The notes under the pieces were generated by a model that was given only the letters and a program-made list of their open reading frames with translations, did not search any database and was not told the origin of the DNA. This document shows, piece by piece, positions 34,801 through 46,800 of a DNA stretch of 64,000 nucleotides. The DNA is from Bactrocera neohumeralis (lineage: Eukaryota; Arthropoda; Insecta; Diptera; Tephritidae): assembly GCF_024586455.1 (NCBI RefSeq), contig NW_026089623.1:17612236-17676235 (forward strand). Reading direction: 5' to 3'. Made by a program: the position numbers and the translations under genes. Each line of letters opens with the position of its first letter. Positions within the stretch are counted from its first letter, which is position 1.

Positions 34801-37800
34801 TCGTGCCCAGTTTTTTTTATATAAACTTCATAAATTCAGCAATTTTAATTATGAATAAGTCTTCAAAAAGATGTCCATTACTTTTTCAGTATACAGTTAT
34901 GTGAAAAATAATAAGGACAGAGATGCATAAAAACGAGACAAGAATAAAATTGAAGTAGATCATTAAAATTTCCGTCAGTTAACGGCATTTTTTAACACTC
35001 CTTATTTATAAAAAAACAGATTCTGTTACACAAATACAAAGTGTTTGCACACATTTCGTAAATAGCCATTTTGTTCTTAACAAACCTCGCAAGCAGTTGT
35101 GCGATTTAATAAGGACAGTGTGCTTTTTAAAAACAATAACGAAAATCGTTTTACTAAAACGTGTTTTCTGCAGAGAGAAGGCAAAAATAATTCTTTTAGT
35201 TTTAATATAAATCAATTAAAATCCTGTTTTTCTTTTGATTGCATCGATATGTGAAAGGATAAGTACTGCGATCCGAAAACTCGAGAACATATTAAATATT
35301 TATTGAAACAATGAAATTTGTACAGAAAAGTAGCGAATTTACTGAATGCTTCCAAAACACTGGTTGGACAAGCAGTAAAATGGGTTCCCCAGATTGAAAC
35401 ACGCGGCAGGAAGTCAAAATTAGCATTGTTTGTCAAAAAAATATAGAGTGTTGTGTTAAGAAAAATCCATTTATTTCGTCAAAGCTTATAAAATATGATC
35501 ATCAGCTAACCGCAAAGTACTTATAAAGGAAAATCTGAAGAGCCGAAGCACGAGAAAAGGGCCTATGTTGACCGTACAACAAAGGCTTAAGTGTGCTGAA
35601 GGATATGTCCTTTGGCCTAAATAACAAACGTAACATTTTCGGGCTTGAGGAAACAAAAGTCAACTTATTTAATTCTGATTGAGGCATTCATTATGTAAAA
35701 ATACCGAATAATGCAGCCCATAACCCTATGTATACGATAAAGACCGTTAAACATGTTGGCGGAAACATTATGGTTTGGGGATCGTTTTCATACAATTGTC
35801 TGGGCTAACTGCATAGGATAAAGGGAACTATGAAGGCAACTGATTGTGTGGCAATAGCAATTTATGCTATAGAACGCTGAAGATAATATGCCACTTAGGT
35901 GGATATTTATGCAGGACAACGAGAAAAAAACACGGCTAAGTATACAAAAGATTGGTTTAGGGTCAATAAAGGAGTGGCCACCCTAGTCCCCCGATCTAAT
36001 ATCCATTAAAAATTTGTTGAATACAGTGAAAGAGTCGTTCAGAAAAAAGTGCCCAAGTAATAATGAAGAGCTTTTTCAACTTTTCAAAATTCTTCGAATG
36101 CAATTTCGGGTTTCGTCTGCCTAAATCTGGTTGATTTTATGCCGAAGCGGTGTCGATAAGTTCTAAACAACCATCGATTTTCAACAAAATATTAAACTAC
36201 TTAGAAATTTATATTATCACAATTGAATGAAAACCAGTTACTTTTTTATATAATATGAGGGGTATTCTCTTGCTCTTGCAAAACCCGGTGCACGGTGCAA
36301 GAATTGCAGATTTACAACGGCACAACAACAAACACACGCAGAAAAATATTTGCAAGGGCTGTAAAATATGTCAGACCAAAACCTATGTATATTTGCGTGC
36401 AATGTCACGCAAAAATATAATTGCAACCCTTTTGTAGTTGCCATTTTACATAAAGACATATTACGTCGTTAAATTGTTGAGAAAGGTAAGTTTTAAACAG
36501 ATTTTAAAATTTCTTTTTAATTTCTAAAGAATTTTTACAGTTTTCCACAAATATGAACAGCGAAGTTGCGCCCTCGGCGAAGAGGAAAAGGCAGCAGCCC
36601 AACAAGTAGTGGAAGGAGAGTGAGGTGCACTCTATAATAGAGTTTTTAATGGAAGAGGCGGAAGTTGAGGTGAGTTGATACGTTTTTTTTTTTAAATTTT
36701 TTATTTAATTCGGTTTTCTATTATTTCAGGCTCCAACTGCGCAATTGTTTTATAAACGATTTTTACATAACTCGCAGTTGGATGTCTCATGAGATCTGGT
36801 GCTGTGGAAGGTCCGACATTTGAAGGCGCAGTACCGTAAAGCCAATGACTGGCTCGCGTCAACGGGTGCAGGACTACAAGATGAAGCAGGCGGCAGAACT
36901 ATCGAAGGTTAGTATTATACAGATATTTTAAATTTATTGTAAATAAAACATTTTTTTTACTAATTTAAGCAAAAATTGCTAAAATGTGTCCATACTACGT
37001 CCAGCTGAGGGAAATATTTGAAAAGCGGTTGCCGGCCACGCCACCGTTACTGGTTGAAAGCAACCTTCCTTCGCCTCAGTTATGTCCGGTTAGTCCTGCA
37101 CCAGAATTCGAAGCAGAATTCCTGGAAGAATGTGTACCTGCTGCGCCATCAAATGCCGCATCTCCGATCGCACCGGTATCAACATGAAAACGGTCAATTC
37201 GTCCTCCGAAATCATCCGTTGGACAATTGGCGGCTATCCAAGCAGAAAAAATTGCTATGGAAGCGAAAAAACTAGAGTTTGATAAATATAATTCGAGGAG
37301 GAAAACAAAGTTCAAGAAAAAAAGTTAGACATTGAGTCAAAAAAATTAGACATAGAGTTGAAAAAAATAGAAACTGAGGTAAAATTCAAAATGTTAGAAT
37401 TAGAAATGAAAGAAAGATTGGCTATGTATGAAATTGAAAAAAATATGAAAATAAAAACAATTAAATATACTAAATAACATTTGTATTTATTTATGATTAT
37501 TCATGGCAGTTAGATTATTTCTTTAGGTTTCGTAAGTATGAACTTATATAAATAGTTATATCAAAAATAGAGTTGGTATACCTAATACCAGTAGTATAAC
37601 ATACATATATTACTAATTAACGTTTTATTGATCACCAAACATTATTGTGTACAAAGATATGCGCTTGGCTTTTGCCTCAGTTATTCGGCGGCCATTTTTA
37701 TGTGAAGGAAATTCATCTGATTCTTCGTCGTTATCGACAACTATACTGTCTACGTATTCAATATCGTTAGAAGTAGCTCTGAAGATGTTAAACAATAATC

Positions 37801-40800
37801 CAGTTGGAACATGACTTTGTTCGTCCTGAATATGTGTTCTTAATTCTTTGAGGCTGCCAAAGCGTTCTTTTAGAATCCCAAAGCAATGCTCAATCCTCAC
37901 GCGATATCTGCTATGACGCAAGTTGAATGCATTACGCTTTGAATAGTCCATTTGTTGTGAATTTGTTCGAAATGGCGTGATAGGAGTGGTCTGCAATGGA
38001 TAAGCAGAATCTCCTGCTAGCCATTGAGAAGAAGAAAATAGTGAGCCTTCCTGAGTGGAGAGAGCACTAGTACGAAACATGCGAGCATCGTGTACACTAC
38101 CAAAGTGTCCCACTACTACATGCCGAATCCTTAACTGTTAATCACATACAACTTGTGCCTTTATGGAATAGATTCGGCTTTTTGAAAAATAAGCCGAATG
38201 GTTAACAACTGGTGCTTCTGCAAGTTTCAATTCAGTACCATCAATATACCCTATGCAATGCGGCAACTCATTGTACGTTGTTTTAACAATATTTTGTCTT
38301 TCATTGGTATCTGGCCAAGTGATATATCTAGATTTTAACTCCAAAATTGACGAAAATACTCTCTTTGTAATCTTGTAAAGCGATTCACCATCTACTACAC
38401 CAAACAGTGTAGCTACTTTCCGAATCGCCGCACTTTCACCCGATGAACCCAAACGATATAAGGTTATAGCTAACTGCATTTCTACTGAAAATTGCCTAAT
38501 GGATTGAGCGTTGTTAAACTGTTCACTTCACAAAAGTTTTGCATAATAGTCATTCACAATAAATTCACCGAATCAGCCGTTCATATATCACTAGATTCTG
38601 CAATGGGTGCTCTCGTGCTCTTGTATATTTCGGTATAGTATTTTTGCAATCTGCAATATTGCAAGAGCAAGAGAATACCCCTATGGTATTTTTATAGTAA
38701 ACTACGAAGTGTCCTTATTTTATTCACATGTTAACATCGCAAAATTGAAAACAAATGCAAATAAAATACAAGTGTTTGCAAAAAAAAAATGGGTAAAATT
38801 GAAAAAAAAAACTTATTTTTAGTTTGTTCTCAATTAATTTGATTAGTTAATTGCCGTTGATTCCCCCACATTTCAAGATAATCTTTAATTTCATTAACTG
38901 CATACCACTGCCCTTATTATTTTTCACATAACTGTATGGTTTTAGCAATCTGAAACTCATGTTGCATAATTGTGATCAGATTACGGTATATGTATTTGAA
39001 CAAGGCGGCTGAAAATGTAGTTCTGATAATGTAACAGCCAATTATGGGCAATGTTTGTTTAGTCGATTCCGCTCCGGTCATTTTTTTGTCAAAGACGCAG
39101 TTCTGGAAGACCAATTGTAGAAAGCATGTAATTTAAGCACTGTTTCTATTGGCCAGGAGCTAAATCCGTAAAGTATCATTAAAATAAGTTAAGTTTGGTT
39201 AAAATGTCGATGCGGAGCCAATAATGATTCCTCTTGGGCACCTGAGAACGTTAGTATATAGTGATACTTTAATACTCCTAAGTATTGATCATGAATAGAC
39301 AAAGCATAAATTTGATAAGGCGGTTATATCAATTTTGACTATCTCACCATGGTTCCATCCTGACATAATCGGGACAAAGGTTCCCTCCCTTATAAATTCC
39401 TCGGCTTTGGAGTTTTCATTCCGCTATATTCAGACATCTGAACGACTACAATAATGAAGTTGGTCGATGTTATCGGTTGTGGGGACAGACAGTGTTTGAC
39501 TTACTCTGAGCACACAGTAAGAGAGCTCAGTGCTAGAATCCTCCCTCTTCCTCTGTTTTGGAGTGAAAGCTGGATACAAAAAGAAGGTCAATATATGGAT
39601 GCCATAGCAGTTAACCAAAAAAAAAAGTCAGGTCATGGTAAATAGGGCACGATTCCGATTACTTTGGCGGAGGGGTAAAAACACCGAAATTCCGTATAAA
39701 TGGGGGTATGTACGGATAGGGGAGCTTCTCCAGAGGAGGAATATCCAAAAATAATGTAAAAATTACTAATATTTTTTAAAATATTCACGATTAAAAGTTC
39801 AAAAATTTGCACTAAGAAAACATGTTATTTCTTTATGTTTCACAAAATTTTTTCACATTTTTTACTTTGTATATTTAAATACACACTCTAAGCTTTGAAA
39901 TAAGCTTACATTTTACTTTTATTTTGCTATATTTTACCTAAATTTATTAATTTAAAAATCACTTCGCACACCCATCGTTGAAAACGTTAGATTGTTTACA
40001 ATTATGAGGCCTTGCCACATCTTAAACAGTAAATATGTAGGATTTTTAACAATTTTTCTTTGTTTGTTTTATCGTGTGATTCTTTTTTGTGTAATACGTA
40101 ATTTATGTGACTGAAGTACTTTCGCGAAGTACTCCTTTCTGCGTTGGCGGCCTTTGGCCGCTCTTTAAAAAAAATAACCCTGGTCGAGCGAATACCCGGG
40201 GTGACTGAAGTACTTTCGCGTAGTACTCCTTTCTGCGTTGGCGGCCTTTGGCCGGGCTCTAAAAAAATAACCCTGGCCGAGCGAATACCCGGGGTGACTG
40301 AAGTACTTTCGCGTAGTACTTCTTTCTGCGTTGGCGGCCTTCGGCCGCGCTCCAAAAAAATAACCCTGGCCGAGCGAATATCCGGGGTGACTGAAGTACT
40401 TTCGCGTAGTACTCCTTTCTGCGTTGGCGGCCTTCGGCCGGACTCTCAGACAATAACCCTGGCCGAGTGAATACCCGGGGTGACTGAAGTAATAGCGCGT
40501 AGTACTCCTTTCTGCGTTGGCGGCCTTCGGCCGCGCTGTAAAAAAATAACCCTGGCCAAGCGAATACCCGGGGTGACTGAAGTACTATCACGTAGTACTC
40601 CTAACTAAAAATAACTTTGGCTGAGCGAATACCCGGGGTGACTGAAGTACTTTTGAGTAGTACTCCTTTCTGCGTTGGCGGCCTTCGGCCGCGCTCTAAA
40701 AAAATAACCCTGGCAGAGCGAATACCCGGGGTGACGGAAGTACTATCGCGTAGTACTCCTTTCTGCGTTGGCGGCCTTCGGCCGCGCTCTAAAAAAATAA

Positions 40801-43800
40801 CTCTGGCCGAGCAAATACCCGGGGTGACTGAAGTACTTTCGCGTTGTACTCCTTTCTGCGTTGGGGGCCTTCGGCCGGGCTCTCAGACAATAACCCTGGC
40901 CGAGCGAATACCCGGGGTGACTGAAGTAATATCGCGTAGTACTCTTTTCTGCGTTGGCGGCCTTCGGCCGAGCGAATACTGAAGTACTTTCGCGTAAGAC
41001 TCCTTTCTGCGTTAAAAATAAAAAAATATATTGACTTTTTGTTATAAAGTGGTGAAAGTGGTTATATTCTTTGGTTATTATGCACTCATATTCAAACAAA
41101 ATTTAAGTTTTCGGTATAAAATTGATAAATTTTGATTATTATTTCTGTCAGCGATTTCCATTTATTTTTTATGATACATTGGTTTGTATATTAGGTGATG
41201 ATATATATATTTTATTTAAAATATGAGTTTGAGTGCATAATAACCAAAAAATATAACTACTTTATATCCAAAACTCAAATTTTGTTTCCATATGAGTGCA
41301 TGATAACCGTAAAATATAACCACTTTATATCCAAAACTCATATTTTAAATATAATAATATATATATCTTCACCTAAAATACAAACCAATGTATCATAAAA
41401 AATAAATGGAAATCGCTGATAGATATAAAAACCAAAAAAAATTTACTTTATCATAAAATTATTATTGGTTATATTTTACGGTTATCATGCACTCATATTG
41501 AAACAAAATTTGAGTTTTCGTACTGTACTGTAACCTTACACTTTATTACGTAACATTATTATATAATATTACTTATACATATGTATGTATATATAATATT
41601 ATCATATAATATCACTAATACATGTATATAATATTACTTATTTGCTTAATAAATTTAAAAAAGAAAGTATCCATATGCATGAATAGAGGAATTTTTGCGA
41701 AAAAGAGGAATTTCAGCGAATTGCCTTGTCATCACATGTCAGCGCTCCATTTCTTCATAATTTTTGGTAAACAAATGAGGTTCAAACGAGTGTAAAATGT
41801 AATTTTTAAAATAGAGATTTTTTAAATAAAAAACCTGCTAAAAGTGTAAAATGTGGATTTATTCAAAAGATTATAGTGCAATTTAATTAATTTGAAGAGA
41901 AAAATGTGAATAAAGTGGGTTTAACGTGGTAAATAGCTTCTTGAAATGTTCGAATTTTGCGAATTTTTGAACTTTAAGGTCGAATATCTCGTAAACTAAG
42001 CGTTTGCGGTACCTATAACCCTGTATATTTTTTAATCAGGAGGACTCGGGAAGAAATCGGAAAATAAATACTGCAGGGGCTTACAAGAATTGTGTCATTA
42101 AATTACCTTCAAAGTATCTTAAAGTTATCGAATAAAATAGTGAATATTAGGCGCCCAATATGCAATATAATGATTTACGGTTTAACCGAATGACCGAACC
42201 GAATGAATGTTGAATCTGTTAATGTATTGTTCAATTAATCAAACTCAGCCCTACCCTACCTGTAGTTGACTTCAACTTTGTTGCTTGTTATTGATCCTTT
42301 TATTTAAAAAACAGGTTGCCTTGGAAAAAGTCGTATGTTCCTCTATGCGAAATTCTGGAAATTATTCATTAGTGCTTCGGTTACTAAATGGGATCTACAA
42401 TGAAAAGACGAATAAAAAAACTTGCCTTTGGACTTCAATACTTTTAAAGCTATATGTGTCATGCAAAGAGAGTCGGGATGCCACCCAACTACTTGCAATT
42501 CTTGGTATATTTTATAATTTGATTGGTGTAAATTAAGTTTTGATCAAAACATTTTTTTCTAGGCGTACTTGCTAAGTCGGCTTACACTTCAGAGGAATCT
42601 CGCAAAATTTTTGGTTGCAATTACGTCAAGAATATTCTTGAAATAATAAGTCAAAATTGTTACACTCCTGCAAATAATTTGGCGGTTCTTCGTATTATGG
42701 TTATTCTGTTACAATTTTACCCTGAATATAGTGTTCAAAGTAGTGGCATAGTTAAAGATTTTGTGTCTCAATTTATGGATTCCCCCAATCATAATGTAAT
42801 GGAAAGTGCTGCTAAATGTTATCATCATCTGCTTTCTATATCGAAATATGGTTCGAATAGAATAGCAGTGAAGGATCTTTGGAAGACGTATCAAGAAGGA
42901 CTCTTAGATATGTTACAAACGTTGTCGGACTCATTTTTAGGAGTATTAAATTATCCAGTGATTGAACCTATTAATTGCGAACCTTTGAATATTCCCATGT
43001 TGCAACTTTGTGATGATCCAATAAAAAGAATTTCACAAGTTTTCATACGCTTTAAAAATGTGGCGGTATATTTTATTGTGACATTACGGTAAATTAATGA
43101 GTTACTTAATTTTTAAATAATTGACTTAATTATTCTTTTTAAAAAGGGAACCATTTTTAAGTGAAAAACCTGTCAACACAAACAAAATCTTTGGAATTAT
43201 AAAAGGTGCCTTGAACGTTGTTCATTTATTCACAAACAGAAAAAAAACAATTATTGGTATGATGCGTAATCTACTCCTACCTGAATTTTATTTCATTCTG
43301 TTACAAATTTTGAAGGCTTTAATGATAACGTAAGCAGAAATGAAATTATAGTAATGCTATACTTAATTGTGTATATATTTTTAGATTGAAAAGCAATTTA
43401 AGGAAGAACTATAAACAAATATGGATGATTTTGGGAGATATGCTTAAACTTAGTACACATACAATCGTAATTGAACAAAAAAAAACTTATATGTAAGTTA
43501 AACTTTTACATTTAGCAATAACTGATATTAAATAAATTTTTTTTAGGCGTTTAAATGGGAAAATATACGATGTCATTACTTTATGGTGCAAAATTGTTAA
43601 TCAAGGTAGTCGAAGTGATTTATTGATTAACTTAATGCTGAAGGATATGCAAGATATATCCTCTACTTTATCGAAGGTAGGTGTACAAAATGTTAATCAG
43701 ATGGAAATAAATTCAAGCTTACCCTGCACAATCTCATTCTGGTTTATAGAGGTTTCTAACTAATCCCAGTTTCTCGCTAATGCAGGTACATGGGTAGGGT

Positions 43801-46800
43801 TTCTCTTACAGAGGTATGCAGCAAAAACAAGTCACAGCAAGTACGAATGTAGTAAATATGTATGTAATGTGATATGCATAATATGCACAGATATATTATG
43901 TACATATATATTTTTAATATTGTGTATATGTTACGTTCATTAGATTTCACCATATACATAAGTAGGTATCAAGATGCTTACGAAAACAAAACAAAAATAA
44001 TGGTAGGAAGTTCCACGATAGTTAAAAATGAGTCATAAAATAGCAGATGTTAAATTTTTAATTTGTTTTTGTTAAAGTTTATAATTTAAATGTAGAAACG
44101 TTTTTGTTCGGAAGAATCGTTTATTCAGAAAGAAAAATAAATTTTCTTTATAAGACAAATCACAAGAAATATACAATGATTAGAATATAATAATTACAAC
44201 AAGTAGTTTGTGTTGCAAGTACTTTCAACACTCCTCCTCAACACAATATTAACTGCAACAGTAACAGCCCAAATATGTTTATGTATTATTCTAATCCCAA
44301 AAGTTTAACAAATTTATGATGATTACATTTTTCTAAGTTTTTCGTTAGTATATCGGCAACCATCTCATTTGTTGGAACGTAATGAATTGAAATTTGTCTA
44401 CTATTTAAAACTTCGCGTATATGATATTTTATATCAATATGCTTGCTGCGGGAGTGATATACAGGATTCTTAATTAATTGTTGTGCCCCCAAATTATCGC
44501 CGTTGATTTTTATAGGATTATTCGTTGGATCAATCCCGATTTCTTGCATAAGTTTTCTTATATATGTGGCTTCTTTTGCTGCTGCGGACATCGCCATGTA
44601 TTCCGCTTCTGTACTGCTGAGTGCAACTGTGTTTTGTTTCTTAGATTGCCAAGAGAATACGCTACCTGCCAAAAAGAAAGCATATCCCGTATAAGACTTT
44701 CTGTCCGTAGCGTCGCTACCCCAATCAGCATCTGCATAGCCTTCAATCGACTTTCCTGTCTTTAAATAATGCAATTTATAATCACATGTTTTATTTAAAT
44801 ATCGTAATATATGTTTGGCTCCTGTCTCGTGTTCGATGTGTGGATCTTTATTACGCTGTGATAATTTAGAAACAGCGTGTAAAATATCGGGTCTTGTTAA
44901 AATTGCTAAATACATAAGCGAACCAATAAGTGACTGATATTTCGTTTGATCAACTTTCTTGCAATTTTCGTTGTTGCATTTAACTTGAAATTTAGGTTCA
45001 AGTGGAGTTAAAACTGGCCTACAATTAATCATATCATATTGCTTTAAAAGTTCATTGATATAATTAGATTGGCTGACTGTAATTGCTCCAGTTTCCCCTT
45101 TGCGCTGAAATGTCATTCCTAAAAAGTGTTTCAGTGGTCCTTTATCAATTACTTTAAATTCATTTCCAATTTTCTTCTTGGTTTCAATTAAATCCGCTTT
45201 ATTGGTTGATGCAAGCATAATGTCATCAACATAAACAGCGATTATATTAAAACACCCATTTGAATGTTTCGTGTAAACGCAAGGTTCACTTAGACATGAC
45301 GAAAAACCAATTTTCTTCAAAATGAAATCGAGTTTTGAATTCCATTCTCTTCCTGATTGTTTGAGTCCATATAACGACTTGTGAAGTTTAAGGACACGAT
45401 TTGGGAAAATTTTATCTACAAAATACTCTGGTTGTTTCATGTAAACTGTGTCATGAAGTTCCCCATTTAAATAAGCTGTTGCAACGTCCATTTGATGTAA
45501 ATGCATTTGGTGCTCTACTGCTAATGCAATTATCATCCTAAGAGTTTCGTAGCGTACCACTGGTGAAAAAGTTTCTTTGTAGTTTATACCGTATTGCTGA
45601 CTACAACCCTTTGCTACTAGCCTTGCCTTAAAACGTTCAATATTACCATCAATATCTCGCTTCACAGAAAAAACCCATTTACATCCGACAACTTTTTGAC
45701 ATGAAGGTAATTCTTCCAGCGTCCATGTGTTATTGTCTATCAACGCATCATATTCAACTTGCATGGCTTTCTTCCATTCTGCAGAATATTCGCTGAGTAA
45801 TGCTTCTTCAACAGTTTCAGGTATCTTTATGCTGTTATTCATTGAATTCAATATATTATGTTGCTTTCTAGGACGACCAACCCTGCCAGTTCGGATTATT
45901 TTTGGTTTTCCTCTTCCTCTTGTATTAGATTTCTCATTATTTATCATATTAATAGGATCTACTTCAACTTTATCATCTTTTTCTATCGGAATATTGCTGG
46001 TATCTACTTGCTCTCCTCCTCCAGCGAGATTCTCTTTGCACTCCGTGTCAGTTACTGCTTCGTCATTATTTGTTTTGAGTATCAATTCGCTCACGTCTAC
46101 CTTATCACTGACTTCATTAATTTTCTGAGAATTTTCAATGAATATAACATCTCTACCTATGATGAATTTGCGTGTTATTGGGTCATATAAACGATATGCC
46201 TTGGCCTTTTCTGCATATCCAACCATAATATATTCTTTACCTTTAGGTCGAAACTTATGAATCTCTTTCTTATTTAGAGCAATAGCTAATGATCCAAAAG
46301 TTTTTAGAAAATGAACCATTGGTTTTCTTCCTAACCAAATTTCGTAAGGAGTTTTATTTACTAGAATCTTTGTTGGCGATCTATTGCGTAGAAATACAGC
46401 GGTAGAAATTGCCTCTGCCCAAAAACTTTCATCCATACTTGTATGAACTAACATGCATCGCGCCATTTCAACTAAAGTGCGATTTGCGCGCTCAGCTACA
46501 CCATTTTGTTGAGGTGTGTATGGTACAGTAAGTTCACGCTTAATACCGTACAAATTTAAGTAATTGTCGAAATCTTTATTTAAAAATTCACCCCCATTGT
46601 CGCTGCGAATAGCTTTTATTCTTTTCCCAGTTTGGCATTCCACCATAGCTTTAAAGTGTTTAAATTTTTGTAAAACTTCTCCCTTAGTTTTAAGGAAATA
46701 TACGAACATGTACCTCGATTTGTCATCGATAAAGGTTAGAAAATATTTTGAACCACCAATTGATGTTTTATTAATTGGACCGCAAACGTCCGTATGAATT

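Larger units (their letters stand above)
36258..38682. mobile_element. Two-gene PIF/Harbinger transposon
   Basis: Terminal inverted repeats begin AGGGGTATTCTCTTGCTCTT on both sides, flanked by ATG (36255-36257 and 38683-38685), a 3-bp duplication as in Harbinger elements. Inside are the two genes expected of the superfamily, a Myb/SANT-type protein on + and a DDE transposase on -, tail to tail. Deleted relatives with the same ends lie at 30870-31440 and 48886-49149, so this is the likely source family. One nonsense codon in each gene suggests recent loss of function. Confidence 0.88.
34894..38934 (+). mobile_element. Tc1-like transposon relic containing a Harbinger element
   Basis: Inverted ends CAGTTATGTGAAAAATAATA at 34894 and its inverse ending at 38934 are each flanked by TA. 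Between them, at 35440-36200, broken frames of a Tc1-type transposase occur: a GGNIMVWGSFS block, an MQDN block, a WPP-SPDL block and an EELFQL-type end. At 36255 a Harbinger element with ATG target duplication splits it. The first half of the transposase (DNA-binding part) is not clear. Confidence 0.75.

Noticed and set aside
34634..35436. Short frames in family X copy 1 and the Tc1 left part
   Set aside because: They lack motifs, overlap inverted-repeat arms and are not kept open in copy 2.
40002..40982. Long reading frames over the 93-bp array on both strands
   Set aside because: The unit length is a multiple of three, so an open frame in one unit is open in all. The peptide repeats have no known motif and the neighbouring copies are not conserved in frame.
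40107..41013. CRISPR-like regular array
   Set aside because: The units are contiguous with no unique spacers, the sequence is eukaryotic, and the array sits in the core of a transposon family with arms on both sides.
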